From contig CAYPOT010000012.1 of the NCBI GenBank assembly GCA_964412455.1, positions 4,953-68,952 of the forward strand: 64,000 nucleotides of DNA, given 5' to 3'. How positions within the stretch are numbered: the stretch's first letter is position 1; each line of letters opens with the position of its first letter. Source of the stretch: JAAXXJ01 sp964412455. Its GTDB lineage: Bacteria > Nitrospirota > UBA9217. Both the position numbers and the translations under genes were made by a program. Below the pieces are notes generated by a model. It made no database searches and was not told the DNA's origin. It saw only the letters and a list, made by a program, of their open reading frames with translations. This document shows, in pieces, positions 45,338-54,067 of this stretch.

Positions 45338-46453
45338 TCACGTTTTTCCTTTTTCCCCGAAGACCGCTTTCACCGTATCAAAGAATCCTTTCATGATCGG
45401 TGTGCCTTCTTCTTTGGACAGTCCCTCGAACTCCCTGAGCAGTTCCTTCTGCTTTGCTGAAAGTTTGGTCGGCACTTCCACCATGATCCTGCAGACCTGA
45501 TCGCCGGCGCCGGAGCCCCTGAGGTGCGGAAAACCCTTGCCGCGAAGACGAAAAGCATGGCCGGGCTGGGTGCCGGCCGGGACCTTGAGCTTCTCATGCC
45601 CGCTCAGCGTGGGTACCTCAAGCTCCGTTCCCAGGGCCGCTTGGGAAAAACTTACCGGAACCGCGAGAATCACATCCTGTCCCTCCCGCGTAAAGAGCTG
45701 GTGCGCCTCCACGCTTAAGTAGATGTACAGGTCGCCGGGAGGGCCGCCATATTCACCAAGCTCGCCCTCGCCGTTCAGCCGGATGGTATTCCCGGTCTCC
45801 ACGCCTGCCGGGATCTTGACGGACAGCGTTCGCTCCCGCTCCACCCGTTTCCTGCCCTTGCACGCCGGACAGGGGTCCTTGATCATTTTCCCCTCGCCGC
45901 CGCAGCGGGAACAGGTGCGGGTCATGGAGAAGAACCCCTGCTGAACGCGGATCTGGCCGGCGCCCCGGCAGGTCGTGCAGGTGACGATGCCGTCTTTCGA
46001 TGTTGCGCCGCTCCCGTCGCAGGACTCGCATCGCTCCCAGCGGGGGACCCGGATCTTGGTCGACGTGCCGAAAGCCGCGTCGGAAAAGCTTATGGTGAGA
46101 TTATAGCGGAGGTCCTCGCCGGCCATGGCGCGCGTGCGTCCACGTCCGCCTCCGAAGAACTCGCCGAAGATGTCGCCGAAGATGTCGCCCATGCCCGCGC
46201 CGGCGCCAAATCCGCCCTGGCCTGCTCCCTGCGCGCCGGGAGCAACGCCGTACTGGTCGTAGTACGCGCGCTTCTCGGGATCGGACAGCACCTCGTAGGC
46301 ATGGCTGATCTCCTTGAATTTTTCCTCGGAGTCTTTGTCGCCGGAGTTCTTGTCGGGATGATGCTGGTGGGCCAGCTTGCGGTAGGCTTTCTTGAGCTCA
46401 GGCTCGGCGGCGTTTCGGTGAACGCCCAGCAGTTCGTAAAAATCTTTCGCCAT
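45338..46453 (-). CDS. dnaJ: Chaperone protein DnaJ
   Basis: DnaJ stimulates the ATPase of DnaK and delivers unfolded proteins. The 371-residue protein has a J domain (1-70) with HPDKN, a Gly-rich segment (FGAGAGMGDIFGDIFG), and a zinc domain with four motifs: CESCDGSG, CTTCRGAG, CSRCGGEG and CPACKGRK. The last lacks the usual final Gly pair. The C-terminal substrate part is complete. The ATG at 46453 is used; the longer frame is rejected. A terminator separates it from dnaK, and no CIRCE lies directly before it. Confidence 0.96.
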   Translation of the reverse strand: MAKDFYELLGVHRNAAEPELKKAYRKLAHQHHPDKNSGDKDSEEKFKEISHAYEVLSDPEKRAYYDQYGVAPGAQGAGQGGFGAGAGMGDIFGDIFGEFFGGGRGRTRAMAGEDLRYNLTISFSDAAFGTSTKIRVPRWERCESCDGSGATSKDGIVTCTTCRGAGQIRVQQGFFSMTRTCSRCGGEGKMIKDPCPACKGRKRVERERTLSVKIPAGVETGNTIRLNGEGELGEYGGPPGDLYIYLSVEAHQLFTREGQDVILAVPVSFSQAALGTELEVPTLSGHEKLKVPAGTQPGHAFRLRGKGFPHLRGSGAGDQVCRIMVEVPTKLSAKQKELLREFEGLSKEEGTPIMKGFFDTVKAVFGEKGKT

Positions 46454-46568
46454 GGTTTTCTTACAAGTTCGGCCATGCCGCAAAGACACGAAGGCTCAAA
46501 GAGGAGCGGGAGCGGAGACTTCGTGACCTGGTGTCTTCGTGGCAGGACGTTTTGTTTCGTCCTTTCAT

Positions 46569-46609
46569 AAAAAAGAGGATAGCGGACCTTGGTCCGTCCG
46601 CTATCCTCT
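46569..46609 (-). terminator. Intrinsic terminator after dnaK
   Basis: Perfect 14-base arms (AGAGGATAGCGGAC and its complement) with an eight-base loop are followed on the minus strand by six T. It lies 19 bases past the dnaK stop and should reduce read-through into dnaJ. Confidence 0.9.
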
Positions 46610-46627
46610 GGTGCCTTCCGTGCTGTT

Positions 46628-48547
46628 CTACTTCTTGTCCTTATCTACTTCCTCGAACTCGGCGTCGACGACCTTTTCCTCGGGCTTGGATCCGCCTGGT
46701 GCGGCGCCGGGCTGTGAGCCGCCGCCGGCCGATTGCTCCTGGTTCATCTTTGTATAGACTTCCTCGGCGATCTTGTGGGAGGCCTTCGAGAGGTCGGCAA
46801 CAGCCTTCTTGATGGCCTCGACGTCATCGCGTTCCTTCACTTCCTTCACGGCCTCAATGGACTTCTGGATGTCGGCCTTCTCCGCGTCCGAGAGCTTGGT
46901 GCCGTAATCGACAATTGCTTTCTCAACGGAATAGACCAGGGTGTCCGCCTCGTTCCGGGCCTCGGCCAGCTCCTTCTTTTTCTTATCGTCGGCGGCATGC
47001 ATTTCGGATTCCTTCAGCGCCTTGTCGATCTCCTCCTTGCTCATGCCGGAGGACGCGGTGATCTTGATGGACTGCTCGCGGCCGGTGCCCAGGTCCTTCG
47101 CCATGACATGGACGATGCCGTTGGCGTCGATGTCGAAGGTCACCTCGATCTGCGGCAGGCCGCGCGGCGCCGGCGGAATGCCCACGAGCTCGAACCGGCC
47201 GAGGGTCTTGTTGTCCGTCGCCATCTCGCGCTCGCCCTGCACCACGTGGATCGACACCGCGGTCTGGTTGTCCGACGCCGTCGAAAAGGTCTGGCTTTTC
47301 TTGGTCGGGATGGTGGTGTTCCGCTCGATGAGACGGGTGGCCACGCTGCCCAGGGTCTCGATGCCCAGGGACAGCGGCGTCACGTCCAGGAGAAGGACAT
47401 CCTTCACCTGGCCGGTGAGGACGGCGCCCTGGATGGCCGCGCCGATGGCAACCACTTCGTCGGGGTTCACGCCGCGATGCGGCTCCTTCTTGAAGAATTC
47501 CTTCACCGCTGCGATCACCCGGGGCATGCGCGTCATACCGCCCACCATGACCGCTTCGTTGATCTGCTCGGTGGTCTTTCCTGCGTCGGCCAGCGCTTTC
47601 TTTACCGGATCGATGCTTTTCGAGACCAGGTCGTCGACGAGCTGCTCGTACTTGGAGCGGGGCAGCTTGTACAGAAGGTGTTTCGGCCCCGTGGCGTCAG
47701 CGGTGATGAAGGGAAGGTTGATCTCGGTCTCCGCGACCGTGGACAGCTCGATCTTGGCCTTCTCCGCCGCCTCTTTGAGCCGCTGGAGGGCCATCTTGTC
47801 CTTGCGGAGATCGATGCCCGAATCCTTCATGAAAGAATCCGCGAGCCAGTTGATGACCCGTTCGTCGAAATCATCGCCGCCCAGGAACGTGTCGCCGTTC
47901 GTCGACTTCACCTCGAACACACCCTCACCCAGCTCCAGGATGGAGATGTCGAAGGTGCCGCCTCCCAGGTCATAGACCGCGATGGTCTCGTCCTTCTTCT
48001 TGTCCAACCCGTAGGCAAGCGACGCCGCCGTGGGCTCATTGATGATGCGCAGCACGTTCAGTCCGGCGATCCTGCCCGCGTCCTTCGTTGCCTGCCGCTG
48101 GCTGTCGTTGAAGTAGGCGGGCACCGTTACGACGGCATCGGTGATCTTCTCGCCCAGATAATCCTCGGCGGTCTGCCGCATCTTCTGCAGGATCATGGCC
48201 GAGATCTCCGCCGGACTGTAGACCTTGCCCCGGATATCCACATGGGCGTCGCCGTTCGCCGCCTTCACGATCTTGTAGGGCAGGTGCTTCATGGCCTCCT
48301 GCACTTCGGCCGTATCGTACTTGCGTCCGATCAGCCGCTTGATGGAAAAGATGGTGTTGTCGGGATTGGTGATGGACTGCCGCTTCGCGATCTGGCCCAC
48401 CAGTCGCTCGCCGCTCTCCGTAATTGCCACGACCGACGGCGTGGTCCGGCTCCCTTCTGAGTTCGCAATGACAACAGGCTCTCCGCCTTCCAGCACGGCA
48501 ACACAGGAGTTCGTGGTGCCCAGATCGATACCAATGACTTTACCCAT
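46628..48547 (-). CDS. dnaK: Chaperone protein DnaK (Hsp70)
   Basis: DnaK holds unfolded peptides in an ATP-driven cycle with DnaJ and GrpE. The 639-residue protein is full length: IGIDLGTTNSCVAV at the start, VPAYFNDSQRQATKDAGRIAGL, AVYDLGGGTFDISIL, and VGGMTRMP in the ATPase part. The linker VLLLDVTPLSLGIET begins the peptide-binding domain, and the tail ends EEKVVDAEFEEVDKDKK, close to the usual EEVDK. It follows grpE by 108 bases within the hrcA-grpE-dnaK cluster. Confidence 0.98.
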   Translation of the reverse strand: MGKVIGIDLGTTNSCVAVLEGGEPVVIANSEGSRTTPSVVAITESGERLVGQIAKRQSITNPDNTIFSIKRLIGRKYDTAEVQEAMKHLPYKIVKAANGDAHVDIRGKVYSPAEISAMILQKMRQTAEDYLGEKITDAVVTVPAYFNDSQRQATKDAGRIAGLNVLRIINEPTAASLAYGLDKKKDETIAVYDLGGGTFDISILELGEGVFEVKSTNGDTFLGGDDFDERVINWLADSFMKDSGIDLRKDKMALQRLKEAAEKAKIELSTVAETEINLPFITADATGPKHLLYKLPRSKYEQLVDDLVSKSIDPVKKALADAGKTTEQINEAVMVGGMTRMPRVIAAVKEFFKKEPHRGVNPDEVVAIGAAIQGAVLTGQVKDVLLLDVTPLSLGIETLGSVATRLIERNTTIPTKKSQTFSTASDNQTAVSIHVVQGEREMATDNKTLGRFELVGIPPAPRGLPQIEVTFDIDANGIVHVMAKDLGTGREQSIKITASSGMSKEEIDKALKESEMHAADDKKKKELAEARNEADTLVYSVEKAIVDYGTKLSDAEKADIQKSIEAVKEVKERDDVEAIKKAVADLSKASHKIAEEVYTKMNQEQSAGGGSQPGAAPGGSKPEEKVVDAEFEEVDKDKK

Positions 48548-48655
48548 ACTATCCTCCTTGGAACTTTCCTGGTAATTATGCGGGAACGACGCGGGCCGGT
48601 GAACGTGAGATCGTGCTTCGCATTCTCCGGCTCGATCGCTCGCCGCTTTGCTGCT

Positions 48656-49351
48656 CTACTGTTCTTCCTTGCCGTCCTCTTCCTGAGTCACCGCGGCACC
48701 ACCGTCGGACGTCGACGGCTTCTTCGAAACGCCCACTTTCGCGTGGCGAAGGATCTTTTCATGATACAGGTACCCGTCCTGAAACACCTGAACGACCATG
48801 TTCTCCGGCACGTCGCCGGTCTCCACCTGCATCATGGCTTCGTGCCTCGCGGGGTTGAAGGGTTCTCCCTCGGCCTTAAAGGGAGTGATGCCGAACTTTT
48901 CCAGAACGTCGCGGAACTGTTTGTACACCATCTCCACGCCCTGCTGGAGCCCTTCACTCCCGCCCCCGCCCTCATTCGCGTGCCTGAGGGCAAGACTGAG
49001 ATGGTCGATGACCGCCAGGAGTTCAAGCGCCATCTGCTCATTGGCGTATTTTTTGAACTCCACCTGGTCCCGCTGCATGCGCTTGCGGTAATTTTCGAAA
49101 TCGGCGTAGATCCGCTGGTACTTGTCGCCCGCCTCTTCGGCTTCCTTCGTTTTTTTCTCAAGTTCGATGGCGAGCTTTTCGATCTCTCGCACGAGGCCGC
49201 CGGCCGCCGCTTCCAGTTCGGCCGCCTTGGCCATCTCCTGGAGGTCCTCTTCCGAAACGTTCTGGTCCGGGCTCCCCTCAGGTTCCAGCTCAGGATCCAC
49301 TTCAGGGTCCAACTCAGGATCCACCTCTTTGCCCCTGTTCTTCCTGGTCAT
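48656..49351 (-). CDS. grpE: Nucleotide exchange factor GrpE
   Basis: GrpE releases ADP from DnaK and senses heat through its long helix. The 231-residue protein starts with an acidic repeat (PELDPEVDPELEPE), has a coiled coil (about 50-100), the conserved YADFENYRKRMQRD, and the C-terminal beta part with FGITPFKAEGEPFNPARHEAMM and VVQVFQDGYLYHEKILRHAKV. The ATG overlaps the hrcA stop in ATGA, so the two are translated together. Confidence 0.95.
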   Translation of the reverse strand: MTRKNRGKEVDPELDPEVDPELEPEGSPDQNVSEEDLQEMAKAAELEAAAGGLVREIEKLAIELEKKTKEAEEAGDKYQRIYADFENYRKRMQRDQVEFKKYANEQMALELLAVIDHLSLALRHANEGGGGSEGLQQGVEMVYKQFRDVLEKFGITPFKAEGEPFNPARHEAMMQVETGDVPENMVVQVFQDGYLYHEKILRHAKVGVSKKPSTSDGGAAVTQEEDGKEEQ

Positions 49352-50391
49352 CGTTCTATGCCTCTCTGCAACCGCTCGCCAAGGATACGCGAGAGCAGCC
49401 TGGATGTATAATCCACAACCTGGATCACCTGTTTATACTGCATGCGGACCGGACCGATGACCCCCAGGGTCCCTACCACGTTTCCTGCATGGTAGTTGCC
49501 GACTACCATGCTGCATCCCTGCATTTCGAAAAACGGGTTCTCCGATCCAATGAAGACCTTGATCCCCTCGGCCTTCGAAGTCTTATCAAGAAGCTTGAGG
49601 AGCTTGTACTTGTCATCAAAGGCGCGGAACAGCGACCGCATTGTTTCCATATCGGCGAACTCCGGAGTCTCGAACATCTGTGAGGCGCCTCCGATAAAGA
49701 GCTTGTCCGAATCCCGCTCCCGGACCTCCTGGCTCGCCTGGTACGTCTGCTCCAGGAGCCGCATGAAACTTGCCTTTTCCTCCCGGAGCTTCTCCAACAG
49801 CCGCTGACGTACCTCGGCTAAGGTCTGGTGCTCGAGTTCTTCATCGAGATAACTGCTGAAGGAGACCAACTCATGCTGCGTGATCTGCCCATCGAGCTCC
49901 ACCAGTTTGTTCAGCACCGTCCCGGTGTTCGTCACGAAAATGATCAGCACCTGGTTGCCGCGAAGCCGGACGAACTCAATGTGCTTGAACGTTCCCTCCG
50001 GTTCCGCCGGCGCCACCACAACGCCGGTATGTCGGGAAAGCTTTGCCAGAAATTGGCTCGCTTCCTCCATGATATGGTGCAGGTCGCCGCTCTGGAGCGA
50101 GGACGTCTGGTCAAGCTGTTCGGTGATCCCCTGCGAATCCCGGTCAAAGCTGATGAGCGAGTCGATGTAGTACCGGTAGCCCTTTTCCGTGGGAACCCGG
50201 CCCGCCGACGTATGGGGGTGCATCAGAAACCCCATTTCCTCCAGCTCTGCCATGATATTGCGCAGGGTCGCCGAGCTCAGACTGAAATCGTAGCTTTTCG
50301 CGAGGACCGTTGAACCGATCGGGGAACCGGTCTGAATATAGCTGTCAATGACCGCCTGCAGGACCTTTTTTGTTCGTTCGTTCAAATCCAT
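49348..50391 (-). CDS. hrcA: Heat-inducible transcription repressor HrcA
   Basis: HrcA binds CIRCE and shuts off chaperone genes until heat titrates it away through the chaperones. The 347-residue protein has an N-terminal winged helix with GSPIGSTVLAKSYDFSLSSATLRNIMAELEEMGFLMHPHTSAGRVPT, and C-terminal VLGVIGPVRM and VVDYTSRLLSR-type segments. The ATG at 50391 (MDLNER) is chosen over 50409. A CIRCE operator with a promoter lies 46-102 bases upstream, so the gene represses itself. Confidence 0.97.
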   Translation of the reverse strand: MDLNERTKKVLQAVIDSYIQTGSPIGSTVLAKSYDFSLSSATLRNIMAELEEMGFLMHPHTSAGRVPTEKGYRYYIDSLISFDRDSQGITEQLDQTSSLQSGDLHHIMEEASQFLAKLSRHTGVVVAPAEPEGTFKHIEFVRLRGNQVLIIFVTNTGTVLNKLVELDGQITQHELVSFSSYLDEELEHQTLAEVRQRLLEKLREEKASFMRLLEQTYQASQEVRERDSDKLFIGGASQMFETPEFADMETMRSLFRAFDDKYKLLKLLDKTSKAEGIKVFIGSENPFFEMQGCSMVVGNYHAGNVVGTLGVIGPVRMQYKQVIQVVDYTSRLLSRILGERLQRGIER

Positions 50392-50436
50392 ACGGCACCC
50401 ATAGACCATGGATCAATGATCAGACCAAAACCCTCC

Positions 50437-50463
50437 TTAGCACTCATCGCCCAAGAGTGCTAA
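50437..50463 (-). promoter_or_regulatory. CIRCE operator of the hrcA operon
   Basis: TTAGCACTC, nine bases, GAGTGCTAA: a perfect HrcA operator. It lies at the expected transcription start of the hrcA-grpE-dnaK genes. Confidence 0.95.
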
Positions 50464-50464
50464 C

Positions 50465-50493
50465 ACTTTAACATGCAGACCTTTTTGTGTCAA
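50465..50493 (-). promoter_or_regulatory. Sigma-70 promoter of the hrcA operon
   Basis: On the minus strand TTGACA (50493-50488) and TAAAGT (50470-50465) are 17 bases apart, directly upstream of CIRCE. HrcA bound to CIRCE would block transcript start. Confidence 0.75.
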
Positions 50494-50542
50494 GAACTTA
50501 GTAATCCTCCCTTGAGCGTCCTGTTGTCATATTCGAAAGCAG

Positions 50543-50584
50543 AAAAAAGCCACCCCTCTTCCCTGTCTTTTCTTCCGGGGTGGC
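50543..50584 (-). terminator. Intrinsic terminator after hsp20
   Basis: Arms GCCACCCC and GGGGTGGC with a 20-base loop are followed on the minus strand by six T. It lies about 60 bases past the hsp20 stop. Confidence 0.75.
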
Positions 50585-50646
50585 CTTGATCTCTGGACAA
50601 GTTATTAAATTAATGTAGCAAAGGTCCCTGGGGGAGAGCGACCTGG

Positions 50647-51162
50647 CTAAGCGGCTTTCTTAACCTCGGCCTCGTTCGGCTTCGGCTCCTTGGTCTCGAT
50701 CTCGATCTTCTTCGCCTTGGGAACTGCGGGTACGGGAATGGTGATCTCGAGCACACCATTGTTGAATTTCGCCTTCAACTCCTCGGTCTTGACGCCCTCG
50801 GGAAGAAGGAACCTGCGCTCAAAGGAACCATAGGAGATCTCCCGATAGGAATAGTCTTTCTCTTTTTCGTCCTTCTCTGCCTTCCGTTCACCCTTGATGA
50901 CGAGTTCCCTCTCGGAGATGCTCAAGTCTAGGTCCTTTGCATCGACACCGGGCAACTCGGCCTTGATGAACAGCTTTCCGTCCTTTGTGTAGCTCTCGAG
51001 AGAAGGCAGCCACAGGCCGATATTCTCGCCCTCCCATGCCCTCTCCGTACCCAGGAATCTGCTGAACAGCCTGTCCATTTCGCTCTGCATCGTTCTCAGA
51101 TCGTCGAACGGGTCCCATGTTCTCATTGCCCTGAACGGGTCCAGACGAATTAAGCTTTTCAT
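50647..51162 (-). CDS. Hsp20 small heat-shock protein
   Basis: Small heat-shock proteins hold unfolding proteins in oligomers until DnaK can refold them. The 171-residue protein has an N-terminal RLDPFRAMRTWDPFDDLR arm, the alpha-crystallin domain (about 50-145) with KLFIKAELPGVDAKDLDLSI and ELVIKGERK, the GSFERRFLLPEGV strand, and the IPVPAV tail with the I-x-V motif. The ATG at 51162 follows GAGGAGGGATCATT; the longer frame is rejected. It has its own promoter, CIRCE and terminator, with a structured leader of about 200 bases. Confidence 0.95.
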   Translation of the reverse strand: MKSLIRLDPFRAMRTWDPFDDLRTMQSEMDRLFSRFLGTERAWEGENIGLWLPSLESYTKDGKLFIKAELPGVDAKDLDLSISERELVIKGERKAEKDEKEKDYSYREISYGSFERRFLLPEGVKTEELKAKFNNGVLEITIPVPAVPKAKKIEIETKEPKPNEAEVKKAA

Positions 51163-51180
51163 AATGATCCCTCCTCTCCT

Positions 51181-51335
51181 GGCCTTTTCATTAAGATGTA
51201 GATGAAAAGGCCACATTCGCCGACCTTCTGTACGTTGCATATTATGTAATACGTTGATACTTTTCCTAGGCTGCTAAGGCCCGCTTCATTACAGAAGGTC
51301 GTTGGGTACTGCTATGTACATTGATAGCGCTATCA
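51181..51335 (-). promoter_or_regulatory. Structured hsp20 leader, possible RNA thermometer
   Basis: The leader has a perfect 11-base hairpin GGCCTTTTCAT/ATGAAAAGGCC (51181-51212) directly before the ribosome site. A long-range 11-base pair links CGACCTTCTGT (51221-51231) to ACAGAAGGTCG (51291-51301). A 14-base palindrome TGATAGCGCTATCA lies at 51322-51335. A ten-codon frame (MYIAVPNDLL) starts just after the palindrome on the minus strand. Leaders of hsp20 genes often control translation by temperature. Confidence 0.5.
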
Positions 51336-51368
51336 CCTCCTATCATGCTGCTATCATGTAACAATTTC

Positions 51369-51397
51369 TATATACCACTTTATTAGCACTCTGTCAA
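51369..51397 (-). promoter_or_regulatory. Sigma-70 promoter of hsp20
   Basis: On the minus strand a perfect TTGACA (51397-51392) and TATATA (51374-51369) are 17 bases apart. The -35 box lies inside the CIRCE spacer. Confidence 0.85.
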
Positions 51398-51409
51398 GCA
51401 GAGTGCTAA
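51383..51409 (-). promoter_or_regulatory. CIRCE operator of hsp20
   Basis: TTAGCACTC, nine bases, GAGTGCTAA: a second perfect CIRCE. It covers the -35 box of hsp20, so HrcA should repress this gene too. Confidence 0.95.
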
Positions 51410-51493
51410 TTTGTAACCATATGATTTATTTGTTTTTTAATAATTGATTGGAGAATTAGGGGATTGGAACGTCGAGTTGCAGGCGTCCGGGTC

Positions 51494-52156
51494 TTATTTA
51501 CCCCGGGACTTTGGAACGTAGTACAGCGTGCCTTGGCGCATGCCGAGGATCTGGCGGATAAGGTCATCCATGTCCTGGGGATTATGGACAAAGTCGATCT
51601 CGGAGGTGTTGATGACGAGCAGGGGGGTCTCGGAATAGCGGAAGAAATAATGATTATAGGCGTCGTTCACGGCCTCGATGTAGTCGCGGCTTACGTCCTT
51701 TTCGAATGGCCTGCCCCGCTGTTTGATGCGGCGGAGGATGGTCTCCGTGTCCGCTTGAAGAAAGATGACGAGATCGGGCCTGACGATCTTGGTCTCGAGC
51801 ATCTTATAGATCTGCTCGTACAGGGACAGCTCGTGGTCGCTCAAATTCAGATAAGCAAAGATGCGGTCCTTGGCAAAGAGATAATCGCTGATGGTGACCT
51901 GATTGAACAGGTCGTGCTGGGAGAACTCCTCCTGCTGGGCGAACCGGCTCATCAGGAAGAATATCTGGGTCTGGAACCTGAACCGGGCGGGGTCCTGGTA
52001 GAAATCCGTGAGGAAGGGATTCTCCTCGGCGCGCTCGAAGATGATGCGCGCGTTCAACTCGGGCGCGAGGAGCGTTGCGAGACTGGTTTTTCCCACACCG
52101 ATGGGCCCGTCGATCACAATGTACCGGGCATGTTGACTTGCAGCTGACTGGTTCAT
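51494..52156 (-). CDS. Deoxynucleoside kinase
   Basis: The enzyme phosphorylates deoxynucleosides for salvage. The 220-residue protein has the P-loop GPIGVGKTS near residue 18, a FERAEENPFLTDFY substrate segment, FFLMSRFAQQ, the DR-type motif ISDYLFAKDRIFA, and the lid RRIKQRGRPFEKDVS. These are features of the dGK/dCK/TK2 family. The ATG at 52156 overlaps the folK stop in ATGA; longer starts at 52180 and 52237 are less likely. It is the last gene of the lysine operon. Which nucleoside is used cannot be read. Confidence 0.88.
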   Translation of the reverse strand: MNQSAASQHARYIVIDGPIGVGKTSLATLLAPELNARIIFERAEENPFLTDFYQDPARFRFQTQIFFLMSRFAQQEEFSQHDLFNQVTISDYLFAKDRIFAYLNLSDHELSLYEQIYKMLETKIVRPDLVIFLQADTETILRRIKQRGRPFEKDVSRDYIEAVNDAYNHYFFRYSETPLLVINTSEIDFVHNPQDMDDLIRQILGMRQGTLYYVPKSRGK

Positions 52157-52653
52157 GGCGTCTTTGTTTCCTGCCGGCATTTTATCACCGTATGGGGATC
52201 TTTCAGTTCCCGGTACAGCTGTGCAGCCGTCCTGCACAACCGCGGATGCATCGCGTCAGGCGCGATCTCGGCAAGCGGCGCGAGCACGAACTTCCTCAAG
52301 GCCATCTGCGGATGCGGGATCGTGAGTTCCGGCTGGTCAAACACCAGGTCCCCGTACAGCAGGATATCGAGGTCAGCGGTGCGCGGCCCCCATCGGATCC
52401 CGCGTTTCCGACCGAGACGGTCCTCGATCGTTTGGCACACGCTCAGAAGGTCCCTGGGGGACCGGTCGGTCTCTACCGCGGCCACGGCATTGATGAAATC
52501 GTCCTGCTCATGACGCCCCACGGGCTCGGTGTGATAAAAAGAGGACACACTCACGACCCTGCCGGCCTTTGCGAGAAGTTCGATCGCCTTCCGGCAGTTG
52601 GCCGCTCCATCGCCGACGTTGGATCCTATTCCGATATATGCGATGACTGGCAT
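52153..52653 (-). CDS. folK: HPPK, folate biosynthesis
   Basis: 6-hydroxymethyl-7,8-dihydropterin pyrophosphokinase makes the pterin pyrophosphate used in folate synthesis. The 166-residue protein shows AYIGIGSNVGD at the start, VSSFYHTEPVG, FINAVAAVET, and the key RWGPRTADLDILLYGD with LTIPHPQMALRKFVLAPLAEI. The ATG at 52653 is preferred because it begins at the first strand. It sits between dapL and the deoxynucleoside kinase. Confidence 0.95.
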   Translation of the reverse strand: MPVIAYIGIGSNVGDGAANCRKAIELLAKAGRVVSVSSFYHTEPVGRHEQDDFINAVAAVETDRSPRDLLSVCQTIEDRLGRKRGIRWGPRTADLDILLYGDLVFDQPELTIPHPQMALRKFVLAPLAEIAPDAMHPRLCRTAAQLYRELKDPHTVIKCRQETKTP

Positions 52654-52736
52654 GAGAGGTCCGTAATTAGCAATCAGCGATTGAGCCATCAAGGCAAGTC
52701 TTAATCTCCCAATTCCTCAATTTCATACTCACTGAT

Positions 52737-53981
52737 TCAAAACTCGAATTGAAGCCCGGCCATCCGTTTCCTGAACTCCGCGAGAACACGCTTTTCATCG
52801 GCAAGTCCTTTGGACTCAAAGGTAGCGGAAAAGCGGATGTAGGAACCTGCGTCGTCCCAGGGTACGGTGCTGATCAGTTTCTCGGTGATGAGGAACTCGG
52901 AGAATTCGTCGGCATTCGCGAACCGCCGCCCGTTCTTCACGCCCTTCGGCATTTTCACGTACAGGTAAAAGGTCCCGGCAGGCATCCGGGCATCGAAGCC
53001 CATCTCCCTGAGCGTCTTCACGAGCGAAGTGAGCCTGCGCTCGTACTTGGCCTTGATCTTGTCGGTGATCTCGGGATGGTCGAGTGCGTAGACGCCTGCC
53101 TGTTGGATCGCCTTGAACTGGCCGGAATCATAGTTGTCCTTCACATTCCCGTAGCCGGCAATGATCCGCGCGTTGCCGGCCACAAAGGCAAGCCGCCATC
53201 CCGTCATATTGTAGGCCTTGGAGAGCGAGTGGATCTCCACGCCCACCTCCTTCGCCCCGGCGATGGACAGGAAAGACAGCGGCTTCGCTTTATACATCAG
53301 CGAGGCATAGGCGGCGTCGTGCACCACGATCACGTTGTTCTCATTCGCGAACTTCACTGCCTTCTCGAAAAAGGCCTTGGTAGCGCCGGCGCCGGTCGGG
53401 TTGTTCGGATAATTAAGGTAGAGGAGCTTCGCCCGGCGCCTGATATCCGCGGGGATGGCGTCAAGGTCGGGCAGGAACCCATTCGCCTGGACCAGCGGCA
53501 GGATATGGACCTCGCCTCCGTACCACCGGGTATGCGTTGCCATGACCGGGTATCCGGGAGCGGTCATCAGCGTCACGTCCCCGGGATCGATGAAGACCGC
53601 GGGAAACATGGCAAGCACGGGCTTGCTGCCGATGCCGTGCAGCACCTCGGTATCGGGATCGATGCCCCTGACCTTGTACACCTTCGCCAGGTAGCGCGCC
53701 GCGGCCTCTCTGAATTCCGCGATTCCGTTATCAGCATATCCGCGGTTCACCGGTTTTTCCGCTTCCTTCTGCAGTTTTTTCACGATGCCGGGATAGGCCA
53801 TCTCGTCCGGCTCACCTACACCGAAGTCAATGAGCTCTTTTCCCGGATTTGCGGCAAGAGCTGCCCGCTTAGCCCGCTTGATCTTCTCGAACTTGTATAT
53901 CTTCGTTTCCTTGCCGAACATGCTGCCGCCGATGCGCCTGGCAAAAAGGGTCTGGATGTAGGTCTCCGGGGACTGGTTCAC
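52737..53981 (-). CDS. dapL: LL-diaminopimelate aminotransferase
   Basis: DapL converts tetrahydrodipicolinate straight to LL-diaminopimelate, bypassing the acylated intermediates. The 414-residue PLP enzyme has FGVGEPDEMAYPGIV, YADNGIAEFREAAARYL, YLNYPNNPTGA, and SLSKAYNMTGWRLAFVAG with the PLP Lys. The GTG at 53981 follows GGAGGAGCAAGTAC; the frame reaches 54044. Location beside dapA, dapB, dapF and lysA, with no dapC, D or E seen, supports the DapL role over other aminotransferase roles. Confidence 0.88.
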   Translation of the reverse strand: MNQSPETYIQTLFARRIGGSMFGKETKIYKFEKIKRAKRAALAANPGKELIDFGVGEPDEMAYPGIVKKLQKEAEKPVNRGYADNGIAEFREAAARYLAKVYKVRGIDPDTEVLHGIGSKPVLAMFPAVFIDPGDVTLMTAPGYPVMATHTRWYGGEVHILPLVQANGFLPDLDAIPADIRRRAKLLYLNYPNNPTGAGATKAFFEKAVKFANENNVIVVHDAAYASLMYKAKPLSFLSIAGAKEVGVEIHSLSKAYNMTGWRLAFVAGNARIIAGYGNVKDNYDSGQFKAIQQAGVYALDHPEITDKIKAKYERRLTSLVKTLREMGFDARMPAGTFYLYVKMPKGVKNGRRFANADEFSEFLITEKLISTVPWDDAGSYIRFSATFESKGLADEKRVLAEFRKRMAGLQFEF

Positions 53982-54067
53982 GTACTTGCTCCTCCGTTCA
54001 TTCCTGTTGTCTCCGTTAAAGACGGATGTGGGCTGACTGTTCACCGCTCTGTGGAATGAGCCGGCCT

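Noticed and set aside
46454..46568. Low-complexity stretches with AAGACACGAAGG wording before dnaJ, and similar text at 56510-56575
   Set aside because: They look like dispersed repeat debris; I could not define unit borders well enough to annotate them as elements.
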